From the NCBI RefSeq assembly GCF_900110505.1, contig NZ_FODZ01000003.1, positions 683,975 through 747,974 of the forward strand: 64,000 nucleotides of DNA, read 5' to 3'. The DNA comes from Luteibacter sp. UNC138MFCol5.1 (lineage in GTDB: Bacteria > Pseudomonadota > Gammaproteobacteria > Xanthomonadales > Rhodanobacteraceae). The notes below the pieces were generated by a model, which did no database searches, was not told the DNA's origin, and saw only the letters and a program-made list of their open reading frames with translations. Positions 26,049 through 34,005 of the stretch are shown piece after piece. The stretch's first letter is position 1, and the number at the start of each line of letters is the position of its first letter. Made by a program: the position numbers and the translations under genes.

Positions 26049-27299
26049 TCAGACCAGCGACGCCGCCGCCAGGCGTTCGGCCACGAAATCGTCCGCCGGC
26101 ATCGGCTGGCCGATGTGATAGCCCTGCACCAGGTCGCAGTCCATCTCGACGAGACGCAGCAGCGTGGCTTCGTTCTCCACACCTTCGGCCACGGCCTCCA
26201 TGCCCATCCGATGGGCGACATCCACCATGGCCTGCACCAGCAACTCCGTGCGGCTGTCGGTGATCATGGCGTCGACGAAGGTGCGGTCGATCTTCAGCTC
26301 GGTGGCCGGGAAGTGACGCAGATACGCGAACGACGCGTAGCCGGTGCCGAAGTCGTCGATCGCGACGCGCACGCCACGGTCGCGCAGGCTGCGCAGCACG
26401 CGCACGCTCATGTCGAGATCGGTAAGCAGCGCCGTCTCGGTGATCTCCACGATCACGGCCGTGGGCGGCACGCCCCAGATCTCCATGGCGCCGATCATCT
26501 GCTCGGCGAAGCCCTGCTCCGCGAAGACACGCGGCGAAAGATTGATCGCCACATCGAGCGGGCAGCCGCCGCGGTGCAGCGCCGCCGCATGGCGTAGCGA
26601 CGCGTTGAGGCTCCAGCGGGTCAGCGGCACGATCAGGTCGCTCCGCTCGGCGAACTGGATGAAATCGGCCGGCGCGACGTGCACCTGCGCGGTCGTGGTC
26701 CAGCGGGACAGCGACTCCACGCGCACCACCTCGCCCGAGCGCAGGTCGCGCAGCGGCTGAAAGGCGACGTGGAGGCGATTGGCCTCGATGTCCTCGCGAA
26801 GCTCGCCGTAGAGGATCTCCACCGGCGTGGCGTCCGGCTGGTAGAGGGCGAACGGCTCCCCGATGCGCAGAGCTTCGTCGTGCGCCAGCTCGGCACGCCG
26901 GTAGAGCAGCTCGGCGGAGGTGCCGTGCTCCGGATGGACTGCGACACCGACGACCGGTCGTCCGTGCCAGGGACGCTCGCCACGAAGCAGCGGACTGTCG
27001 AAGGCACCGACGATGCGCGTGGCGGCGAGCAGCGCGTGCGTGCGGTTGCGCACCGACGGCAGCACGACCACGAAGGAATCGTCGCCCGCGACGAACACGG
27101 TATCGACATGCCGCAGGGCCTCGACGAGCCGGCCCCGGGCGGCGAGCATGATCTCGCTGCCGAAGTCGTAGCCGAAACGCAGCTGCGCCTCGCGGATGCC
27201 TTGCAGGCGGACCACGAGCACGGCACGCCAGCTCGTATCGGGGACGACCCGGTCGAGGATGACCTGCACGGCAGGCAGGATGTCGGCGCGTTCACTCAT
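26049..27299 (-). CDS. Degenerate GGDEF plus EAL domain protein, candidate c-di-GMP phosphodiesterase
   Basis: This 416-residue cytoplasmic protein has an N-terminal GGDEF-like domain whose active loop reads AGDDSF instead of GGDEF, so cyclase activity is unlikely. The C-terminal EAL domain keeps the catalytic set: E in VESLSRW, N in INLSPR, E in EITETAL, DD in IDDFGTGYASF, K in LKIDRTFV, E in AEGVEN and Q in VQGYHIGQPM. It should hydrolyse c-di-GMP. Its start overlaps the stop of the upstream HD-GYP gene as ATGA, so two putative c-di-GMP degrading proteins are made from one transcript. Confidence 0.87.
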   Translation of the reverse strand: MSERADILPAVQVILDRVVPDTSWRAVLVVRLQGIREAQLRFGYDFGSEIMLAARGRLVEALRHVDTVFVAGDDSFVVVLPSVRNRTHALLAATRIVGAFDSPLLRGERPWHGRPVVGVAVHPEHGTSAELLYRRAELAHDEALRIGEPFALYQPDATPVEILYGELREDIEANRLHVAFQPLRDLRSGEVVRVESLSRWTTTAQVHVAPADFIQFAERSDLIVPLTRWSLNASLRHAAALHRGGCPLDVAINLSPRVFAEQGFAEQMIGAMEIWGVPPTAVIVEITETALLTDLDMSVRVLRSLRDRGVRVAIDDFGTGYASFAYLRHFPATELKIDRTFVDAMITDSRTELLVQAMVDVAHRMGMEAVAEGVENEATLLRLVEMDCDLVQGYHIGQPMPADDFVAERLAAASLV

Positions 27300-28582
27300 G
27301 GAAGGAAATACTCGCTGGGATCGATGCCGTAGCTACCGGGCGGCAGTGTACGCAGGATTTCCCTGCGAACCACGTCCGCCTGGTACATGAGGTCGACGAT
27401 CAGGAATTCGTCGCGCGGCCCCTTGTCCGTACGCGTCAGGACGGCCACACGCGGCTGCAGGCGGCGGACCTGATTCTGCACCATCACGATCGCGACTTCA
27501 CCCGTGTTGAGTTCCACGAGCGTTCCGGTGGGATAGACGCCGAGGCACGCCTGGAACTGTTCGACGAGCTCCGCCTGGAACAGACGATCGCGCCCGGCGT
27601 AGAGCTCGCGCAGGGCGAGGTGTTGCGACACGGCGGGCCGGTACGGCCGTCGCGACGACATCGCGTGGTACGTGTCGATGATCGCCGCCATGCGCCCCGC
27701 GAGCGGGATCGCCGCGCCGGCGAGGCCTTCGGGGTATCCGCTGCCGTCGTAACGCTCGTGGTGCGTCAGCAGCATGTCGCGCACGTCCGGATCGTCGACG
27801 CCGGAATGGTCGAGGATCGCCACGCCTTCGGTGACGTGCTGCCTTGCGAGTTCCCATTCGTCGTCGTTGAGCGGCCCGGCCCGGTTGAGCATCTCCTCCG
27901 GCAGCTGCGCCTTGCCGACATCCATCAGCAACCCGCCGGCGGCGAGGCTGACGATGGCCTCGGGCGCGAAGCCCATGTGCCGGCCGAAAGCCGCGGCGAG
28001 CGTGCTGCAGCCCACGGCGTGCTGGTAGGTATAGGTGTCGCGGCGACGCAGGCTCTCCACCCACGAGAAGGCATCGCCGCTGCGCAGGACGCTCGCCACG
28101 AGCGGCCGCACGGCCTGCTCGACGGCGCCGGGGTCGATGGGCCTTCCCTCCTGGATGTCGTCGACCAGGCGCTCGGCGAAGCGCGTGACGCCTTCGAAAG
28201 CCTCCTGCGCGCGAGGCACCTCGTCGTCGAACGAAGCGGTGTCGGTATAGGTGTGGCTGGGCACCAGCCGCGGATTCACCGGGGCGGGCCCCGGGGCGCC
28301 ACCCATGCGGGCACCCGCGACGCGCGGCGGCGCGCCGACGACGGTCGATACGGCCGCCGGCGCCACGCGACGATGCAGGTCGACGAAGACGTACTTGCAG
28401 AATTTCGCGAGGCGCTCGATGTCGTCGCGGGACGTGATGGGCACGCCCTGCAGCGGGAACGGGGTGTCCGACCATTCGCAATCGAGACGACTGACGTACA
28501 TGCCGACCTCGAGGTCGGTCACGAATACGCGTCTCTCCACCAGGTCGTACGCCACGCTTCCGCTCCCTCCAGACGAAGACAT
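27296..28582 (-). CDS. DUF3391 plus HD-GYP domain protein with altered HD motif
   Basis: This 428-residue protein has an N-terminal DUF3391 domain (about residues 10-110, with VTDLEVGMYVSRLD and FCKYVFVDL) and a C-terminal HD-GYP domain. HD-GYP enzymes hydrolyse c-di-GMP with a bi- or trinuclear metal site. The HHExxDGxGYP motif is intact (HHERYDGSGYP, residues 274-284), but the HD dyad reads LLMDVGK, with Met220 in place of His. Loss of that metal ligand could lower or remove activity and leave a sensor or adaptor role. The ATG at 28582 was chosen because it opens the DUF3391 domain; longer upstream frames run antisense to msrA. Confidence 0.82.
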   Translation of the reverse strand: MSSSGGSGSVAYDLVERRVFVTDLEVGMYVSRLDCEWSDTPFPLQGVPITSRDDIERLAKFCKYVFVDLHRRVAPAAVSTVVGAPPRVAGARMGGAPGPAPVNPRLVPSHTYTDTASFDDEVPRAQEAFEGVTRFAERLVDDIQEGRPIDPGAVEQAVRPLVASVLRSGDAFSWVESLRRRDTYTYQHAVGCSTLAAAFGRHMGFAPEAIVSLAAGGLLMDVGKAQLPEEMLNRAGPLNDDEWELARQHVTEGVAILDHSGVDDPDVRDMLLTHHERYDGSGYPEGLAGAAIPLAGRMAAIIDTYHAMSSRRPYRPAVSQHLALRELYAGRDRLFQAELVEQFQACLGVYPTGTLVELNTGEVAIVMVQNQVRRLQPRVAVLTRTDKGPRDEFLIVDLMYQADVVRREILRTLPPGSYGIDPSEYFLP

Positions 28583-28681
28583 CTGCCCTTTATCGGCACC
28601 CTTTCGCGATCCTGAAGGGACGGACGTGAGGAATACGCGGTGGCCCCGGTCTAGTGAGGAGTAACCCTCCAGGAGCTTCCC

Positions 28682-29350
28682 ATGCGCCGCCTCCTTTCCA
28701 CCCTGTTCGTCGCCCTCGCCGCCTGCTCGTCCGCCGCCGCGCGGGACGAGGGACTCAAGCTGCCCGCCCCCACCGTGGACGCCGCCCCGGCCACCGGGGA
28801 AGCCACCGCCGTCTTCGCCGGCGGGTGTTTCTGGGGCGTGGAGGGCGTCTTCCAGCACGTTCGCGGCGTGAAGAGCGTCCGCGCGGGCTACTCGGGTGGC
28901 GATGCCGCCCACGCGAACTACGACGACGTCAGCGAGGGTGACACCGGGCACGCCGAATCGGTGCGCGTCGTCTACGACCCGGCGCAGGTGACCTACGGCC
29001 AGCTGCTCCAGGTCTTCTTCTCCGTGGTGCAGGACCCGACCCAGCTGAACCGCCAGGGACCCGACACCGGCACCCAGTACCGTTCCGCGATCTTCTACGC
29101 CACGCCGGAGCAGAAGAAGGTGGCCGATGCCTACGTCGCGCAGCTCACCGCGGCGAAGAGCTTCCCGGCCCCGATCGTCACCCAGGTCGCCCCGCTGAAG
29201 GCGTTCTATCCGGCCGAGGACTATCACCAGGACTACATGCGCCAGAACCCGGACGACCGCTACATCGTGATCAACGACCTCCCCAAGGTGCTGGCGCTGC
29301 AACGGATCTACCCGGAGCGCTACGTCCCGGGCTGGGCGAACGGCCGCTGA
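28682..29350 (+). CDS. msrA: Peptide-methionine (S)-S-oxide reductase MsrA, lipoprotein form
   Basis: MsrA reduces methionine-S-sulfoxide in proteins. The 222-residue product carries the catalytic GCFWG motif at about residues 48-52 and the family segments GYSGG, YHQDYM and VEGVF. Its N-terminus is a signal sequence ending in a lipobox-like LAAC (MRRLLSTLFVALAACSSAAA), so this copy is probably anchored on the periplasmic side of a membrane. The ribosome-binding site is AGGAG. It is divergent from the HD-GYP gene and followed by a REP-like pair. Confidence 0.92.
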   Translation: MRRLLSTLFVALAACSSAAARDEGLKLPAPTVDAAPATGEATAVFAGGCFWGVEGVFQHVRGVKSVRAGYSGGDAAHANYDDVSEGDTGHAESVRVVYDPAQVTYGQLLQVFFSVVQDPTQLNRQGPDTGTQYRSAIFYATPEQKKVADAYVAQLTAAKSFPAPIVTQVAPLKAFYPAEDYHQDYMRQNPDDRYIVINDLPKVLALQRIYPERYVPGWANGR

Positions 29351-29361
29351 TCGCCGGCCTT

Positions 29362-29472
29362 CGTAGGAGCGCGCCCTGCGCGCGACATGTTCTGAGGCCA
29401 CGCCGCGGAGCTGGCGCGCAGACCTTGGGAACCGAGGCGAAAGATGTCGCGCGCAGGGCGCGCTCCTACGAC
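29362..29472. repeat. REP-like inverted pair, family 1, copy B
   Basis: Same arms as copy A: CGTAGGAGCGCGCCCTGCGC at 29362 and the complement ending at 29472. The centre differs but keeps AGCTGGCGCGCA. The right arm supplies the TAG stop of the convergent hutU gene. The element lies between msrA and hutU, where it may also act as a bidirectional hairpin. Confidence 0.85.
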
Positions 29473-31148
29473 ATGAGCGTCAGCATCGGCAGGTCGAGGC
29501 CCTGCTCGCGGGCGCAGGCGATCGCTTCGGGGTAGCCGGCGTCGGCGTGCCGCATGACGCCCGTGCCCGGATCGTTCCACAGCACGCGGGCGATCCGGCG
29601 GTCGGCCGCTTCGGTGCCGTCGCAGACGATCACTACGCCGCTGTGCTGGCTGTATCCCATGCCGACGCCGCCGCCGTGGTGCAGGCTGACCCAGGTCGCG
29701 CCACCGGCCACGTTGAGCATCGCGTTGAGCAGCGGCCAGTCGCTGACGGCGTCGCTGCCGTCGCGCATCGCCTCGGTCTCGCGGTTCGGGCTGGCGACGG
29801 AACCGGAATCCAGGTGGTCGCGGCCGATCACCACCGGGGCCTTGAGTTCGCCGTTGCGGACCATTTCATTGAACGCCAGGCCCAGGCGGTGGCGCTCGCC
29901 GAGGCCGACCCAGCAGATACGCGCGGGCAGGCCCTGGAAGCTGATGCGCTCGCGCGCCATGTCGAGCCAGCGGTGCAGGTGCGGATCGTCGGGAATCAGC
30001 TCCTTCACCTTCGCGTCGGTCTTGTAGATGTCTTCGGGATCGCCCGATAGCGCCACCCAGCGGAACGGGCCGACGCCGCGGCAGAACAACGGCCGCACGA
30101 ACGCCGGCACGAAGCCCGGGAACGCGAAGGCCTCCGTGAGGCCCTCGTCCTTCGCCATCTGGCGGATGTTGTTGCCGTAGTCGAAGGTCGGCACGCCCAT
30201 CGCGTGGAACGCCAGCATCGCTTCGACGTGGCGCCGCATCGACGCCTTCGCGGCGCGCGAGGTGCCCGCCGGATCGCTCTTGCGCCGCTCGAACCATTCC
30301 TCGACCGTCCACCCCGACGGCAGGTACCCGTTGACCGGGTCGTGCGCGCTGGTCTGGTCGGTGACGGCGTCGGGCCGCACCCCGCGCTTCACGAGTTCCG
30401 GCAGGACATCGGCGGCGTTGCCCAGCAGCGCCACCGAGACGGCGCGTCCCTCCTTCGCGTAGCGGTCCAGGCGGGCCAGCGCATCGTCGAGGTCCGTCGC
30501 CTGTTCGTCGACGTAACGCGTCTTCAGGCGAAAATCGATGCGGCTCTGCTGGCATTCGATCGTCAGCGACGATGCGCCCGCCAGGCTGGCGGCGAGCGGC
30601 TGCGCGCCGCCCATCCCGCCGAGGCCCGCCGTGAGAATCCAGCGACCGGCGAGGCTGCCGCCGTAATGCTGGCGACCCATCTCGACGAAGGTCTCGTACG
30701 TGCCCTGCACGATGCCCTGCGAACCGATGTAGATCCACGAGCCGGCCGTCATCTGGCCGTACATCATGAGGCCCTTGCGATCGAGTTCGTTGAAGTGTTC
30801 CCAGTTCGCCCAGGCGGGCACGAGATTGGAATTGGCGATCAGCACGCGCGGGGCGTCCGGATGCGACGGGAACACGCCGACCGGCTTGCCGGACTGGACG
30901 AGCAGGGTCTGGTCGTCGCGCAACTCGCGCAGGCTGCGCAGGATGGCGTCGAAGCACTCCCAGTTGCGCGCGGCGCGGCCGATGCCGCCGTAGACCACCA
31001 GCTCGGCCGGATTCTCGGCCACCTCGGGATCGAGGTTGTTCTGCAGCATGCGGAACGGCGCCTCGGTCAGCCAGCTGCGGCAGGTCAGCTCGCTGCCGCG
31101 CGGAGCGCGCACGATGCGGGTGGTGTCGATGCGCGTGACTGCGGCCAT
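29466..31148 (-). CDS. hutU: Urocanate hydratase
   Basis: HutU converts urocanate to imidazolonepropionate in histidine degradation, using tightly bound NAD+. The 560-residue protein matches the family over its length, with [26 protein letters not shown], the NAD-binding [22 protein letters not shown], and the C-terminal [15 protein letters not shown] with conserved His residues. It starts [11 protein letters not shown]. No hutH, hutI or hutG is visible next to it, so the rest of the pathway must be elsewhere. The stop codon lies in a REP-like repeat. Confidence 0.96.
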   Translation of the reverse strand: MAAVTRIDTTRIVRAPRGSELTCRSWLTEAPFRMLQNNLDPEVAENPAELVVYGGIGRAARNWECFDAILRSLRELRDDQTLLVQSGKPVGVFPSHPDAPRVLIANSNLVPAWANWEHFNELDRKGLMMYGQMTAGSWIYIGSQGIVQGTYETFVEMGRQHYGGSLAGRWILTAGLGGMGGAQPLAASLAGASSLTIECQQSRIDFRLKTRYVDEQATDLDDALARLDRYAKEGRAVSVALLGNAADVLPELVKRGVRPDAVTDQTSAHDPVNGYLPSGWTVEEWFERRKSDPAGTSRAAKASMRRHVEAMLAFHAMGVPTFDYGNNIRQMAKDEGLTEAFAFPGFVPAFVRPLFCRGVGPFRWVALSGDPEDIYKTDAKVKELIPDDPHLHRWLDMARERISFQGLPARICWVGLGERHRLGLAFNEMVRNGELKAPVVIGRDHLDSGSVASPNRETEAMRDGSDAVSDWPLLNAMLNVAGGATWVSLHHGGGVGMGYSQHSGVVIVCDGTEAADRRIARVLWNDPGTGVMRHADAGYPEAIACAREQGLDLPMLTLMS

Positions 31149-31230
31149 CGGTGGAACTCCGTCGATGCAGGAATCCCCGATTATGGTCCCGCGCCGCGAC
31201 GCGTCGCCAGACGCGTCGCAGCAACGGCGG

Positions 31231-31659
31231 TCAGCGTCCCGCCGACGATCCCCGAGCCGGCACGGGCTCGACCCGGCGCGTCTGGGTAGCGGGCTCGCTG
31301 GCCGGCAGCGACTGGTAGCGTTTCACCGCGTCCTCCTGGCGCGCCCGATAGAGCTGCTGCTGGCTGCGGTCGGCGGCGTCCAGCTGGTTCTGCAGCGCCG
31401 GGTTGGTCGTGTTCGCCCGCTGGCGATCGAGGTTGCCCTGGCGCAGCTGCTCTCGGACGGCGTTCTGGTTCTGCTGGTTCTGCAACTGCTGCCGGTCGAC
31501 CTGGCGCTGCCACTGCTGGGAAGGGCTCGGCGTGGTGACGATCACGGGGCGCGGCGGGGGCGGCGCGGCCGGTTTCGGCGGCGGGGTCTGCGCAAGCGCC
31601 AGCAGGGGAGACAGGGCCGTCAGGGTCATCAGCAGGAAGTTGCGTGATGAATTGGTCAT
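31231..31659 (-). CDS. Exported Pro/Gln-rich protein of unknown function
   Basis: This 142-residue protein begins with a signal peptide ([23 protein letters not shown], cut near AQT). A proline run ([14 protein letters not shown]) is followed by a Gln/Arg/Asn-rich stretch ([18 protein letters not shown]) that is likely helical, possibly coiled coil. No family was recognised. It is probably a periplasmic structural or scaffold protein, but that is a guess from composition. Its start overlaps nothing, and it is divergent from the NPP-like gene. Confidence 0.65.
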   Translation of the reverse strand: MTNSSRNFLLMTLTALSPLLALAQTPPPKPAAPPPPRPVIVTTPSPSQQWQRQVDRQQLQNQQNQNAVREQLRQGNLDRQRANTTNPALQNQLDAADRSQQQLYRARQEDAVKRYQSLPASEPATQTRRVEPVPARGSSAGR

Positions 31660-31715
31660 GGGACTCGTCCATCATGGGCGGGATTGCCTTTGGACCAGAG
31701 CCTACGTTCGCCCTC

Positions 31716-32996
31716 ATGAATGCCATGTTGTTCCGCCGTGTCGCGGCCCTCGCGCTGCTCGCGGCCCTTGCCGGATGCGCCACCCGTCCCGCCGCCCGGC
31801 CCGCCACGCCCCACCACGCCGTCCTGCTCGTTTCCATCGACGCCTTCCGCGCCAACTACATCGAGCGGGGCCTCACGCCGAACCTCGTGGCGCTGGCGCA
31901 CGATGGCGCGACCGCCCCGTACATGCTGCCGTCGTTTCCCTCGCTGACGTTTCCCAACCACTACACGCTGGTGACGGGCCGCGTGCCCGACCGCAACGGC
32001 ATCGTCAACAACACGATGCGCGATCCCGCCCTGGGCAGGTTCAGCCTGTCGAACCACGCGGCGACGCGCGACGGGCGCTGGTGGGCGCAGGCGGAGCCCA
32101 TCTGGGTGACCGCCCAGAAGCAGGGCCTGCGGACGGCGACGATGTTCTGGCCCGGCACCGAGGCCGAGATCCACGGCATGCGGCCGGACCACTGGATCCC
32201 GTTCGACGATTCGCTCTCGTCGCGCCAGCGCGTCGACAGGCTCATGGCGTGGATCGACGAACCCGGGGCGAAGCCGTCGTTCGACACGCTGTACTTCGAT
32301 GCCGTGGACCACGCGGGCCACGAGTTCGGCCCCGACTCCCCGCAGGTGGACGCCGCGCTCAGGGAGGTCGACGACGCCATCGGCTATCTCGTCGAGGCCC
32401 TGCGTCGGCGCGGCCTGTACGACAGCACCGACCTGGTGATCGTCTCCGACCACGGCATGGCCGACGTGCCGCGCGGCAACATCGTGTTCGCGGACGACGA
32501 GACCGAGCTCGCATCGCTCACGGCGGTGTCGTGGGGCGTCATGGCCACGTTCAATCCGAAGCCGGGCTTGGACGCCACGCGCGCGATCGCGCGCCTGCTC
32601 GGGCCGCATGCCCACATGCGCTGCTACCGCAAGGAAGACCTGCCGCCGCGCCTCGATTACGGCCACAACCCCCGCGTCCCCGCCTACCTCTGCCTCGCCG
32701 ACACGGGCTGGGCGATCACCAGCCGGCAGACGCTTGCGGAACGCACCTCGCCGATGTCCCGCGGCGAACACGGCTACGACAACCTCGATCCGTCCATGCG
32801 CGCGCTTTTCATCGGCCATGGTCCCGGCTTCGCGCGCGGCGTGACGATCGCGCCGTTCCCCAACGTCGACATCTACCCGATGCTGGCGCACCTGCTGCGC
32901 ATCGCCCCTCTGCCGAACGACGGGCACCTCGATGCCGTGAAGGGCGCCCTGGCACCGGAGCGGCCCGGCGCGTCGCCGGCCGGCCAATTCCCGTAG
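31716..32996 (+). CDS. Ectonucleotide pyrophosphatase/phosphodiesterase (NPP)-like lipoprotein
   Basis: This 426-residue member of the alkaline phosphatase superfamily is probably anchored to a membrane through the lipobox LAGC in MNAMLFRRVAALALLAALAGC. Metal-site and nucleophile motifs are visible: Asp in VSIDAFRANY, the Thr nucleophile in PSLTFPNHYTLVTG, DAVDHAGHEFGP, and SDHGMADVP. Related Xanthomonas NPP hydrolyses nucleotides and phosphodiesters. The start at 31716 was chosen for the signal peptide; an ATG three codons later is an alternative. It is followed after ten bases by a small DUF2007-like gene. Confidence 0.87.
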   Translation: MNAMLFRRVAALALLAALAGCATRPAARPATPHHAVLLVSIDAFRANYIERGLTPNLVALAHDGATAPYMLPSFPSLTFPNHYTLVTGRVPDRNGIVNNTMRDPALGRFSLSNHAATRDGRWWAQAEPIWVTAQKQGLRTATMFWPGTEAEIHGMRPDHWIPFDDSLSSRQRVDRLMAWIDEPGAKPSFDTLYFDAVDHAGHEFGPDSPQVDAALREVDDAIGYLVEALRRRGLYDSTDLVIVSDHGMADVPRGNIVFADDETELASLTAVSWGVMATFNPKPGLDATRAIARLLGPHAHMRCYRKEDLPPRLDYGHNPRVPAYLCLADTGWAITSRQTLAERTSPMSRGEHGYDNLDPSMRALFIGHGPGFARGVTIAPFPNVDIYPMLAHLLRIAPLPNDGHLDAVKGALAPERPGASPAGQFP

Positions 32997-33006
32997 AATC
33001 GGGGCC

Positions 33007-33399
33007 ATGCGCCAGATCTATACATCGCCACGCCAGGACAACATCGACCGTATCGTCGCTCTGCTCACCGAGCACGAGATCGAGACGTCGGTGACCAACC
33101 GATCGAGCTGGAATCGCCCTACCTACCAGCGCTTCAGCTATTCGCAGCGTAGCGACGATCGCAGCAGCTGGCCGCAGGTCTGGGTCAAGAGCGCCGACGA
33201 TTTCCCGAAGGCGCGTTCGCTGCTCAAGGACATCGGCATCGAACCGGTGGTGCGCTACCAGGAAGAACTGCAGATGCACCGCCAGCCGGATCGCCGGCCG
33301 CCGGCGCAGCGCACGGCCTCGCGTATCCGCCTGATGGTGCTGGCGATCGTCGCCGGCGTCATGCTCGTGGTCGTCCTGAAGGCCACCCAGGTCCTCTGA
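33007..33399 (+). CDS. DUF2007-like small membrane-anchored protein
   Basis: This 130-residue protein has an N-terminal soluble domain that starts MRQIYTSPRQDNIDRIVALL and includes WPQVWVKSADDFPKARSLL, a pattern of the DUF2007 'putative signal transducing' family. One C-terminal membrane helix follows (MVLAIVAGVMLVVVL). Family members bind other proteins or take part in signalling, but a defined role is lacking. It stands between the NPP gene and the bphO gene, whose GTG start directly follows its stop. Confidence 0.65.
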   Translation: MRQIYTSPRQDNIDRIVALLTEHEIETSVTNRSSWNRPTYQRFSYSQRSDDRSSWPQVWVKSADDFPKARSLLKDIGIEPVVRYQEELQMHRQPDRRPPAQRTASRIRLMVLAIVAGVMLVVVLKATQVL

Positions 33400-34005
33400 G
33401 TGGACGGCGCGGGGGAAGGCACGCCTGCCCACGTCATGTTGCGCGAGGCGACGCGCGATGCGCACGAGGCCGCCGAGGCCTCGGCCGGCATGCGCCGGCT
33501 GCTCGCGGGAGATCTCGACGAAGCCGGCTACCGGGAGCTGCTGGCGGCGCAGCTGACGCTGTTCGGCGAGTGGGAGGCCGAACGGAGGGAGTGGCTTCGC
33601 CACGTCGCTTCCCGCTGGGACTACGCATCCCGCGCCAACGCGCTCGAAGGGGACCTTGCCGCCGAACCCGTCGCCGATACGATCGGCTCCCACCCCTCCG
33701 GTAGCGATGCGCCCGGCCGTGCGGGCGGCACGCTGGACAGCGCCGAGGCCTGGGGCGAGCTGTATGTGATCGAGGGGTCCGCGCTGGGGGGCCGGCTGAT
33801 CGTGAAGATGCTCCGCGAGCGCTTCCCTCACCTGCGCCATCGCTTCTACGCCATCGGCGAGCGGACCGCCCCCTGGCGCCGGTTCCAGGCCGTCCTGGAT
33901 GGTGAACTGATAAGCGAAGAAGCCCACCGGGCCGCCCTGAACGGCGCGCTGGCCATGTTCGCGCGCTTTCAACGAACGTTACAGGACCATGCCGCGCATG
34001 TCTGA
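33400..34005 (+). CDS. bphO: Bacterial heme oxygenase, biliverdin-forming
   Basis: BphO opens heme to biliverdin IXalpha, the chromophore of the phytochrome encoded next. The 201-residue protein has the proximal-His region LREATRDAHEAAEASAG and the distal helix YVIEGSALGGRLIVKML. The GTG at 33400 follows the previous stop directly; an ATG at 33436 gives a shorter form. Residues 91-102 (VADTIGSHPSGS) are encoded by a REP-like repeat inserted in frame in the loop before the distal helix. The 3' end overlaps bphP by 17 bases. Confidence 0.88.
   Translation: MDGAGEGTPAHVMLREATRDAHEAAEASAGMRRLLAGDLDEAGYRELLAAQLTLFGEWEAERREWLRHVASRWDYASRANALEGDLAAEPVADTIGSHPSGSDAPGRAGGTLDSAEAWGELYVIEGSALGGRLIVKMLRERFPHLRHRFYAIGERTAPWRRFQAVLDGELISEEAHRAALNGALAMFARFQRTLQDHAAHV
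33672..33704 (+). repeat. REP-like repeat, family 3, inside bphO
   Basis: The 33-base unit starting CGCCGATACGATCGGCTCCC matches the repeats at 39499 and 43435. Here it lies inside a reading frame and adds about 11 codons without a stop or frameshift. It is a single arm with no inverted partner nearby. Confidence 0.82.

Noticed and set aside
25929-29472. Repeated arms resembling a CRISPR array
   Set aside because: The units are inverted pairs several kilobases apart, not direct repeats with regular spacers, and no cas genes are present.
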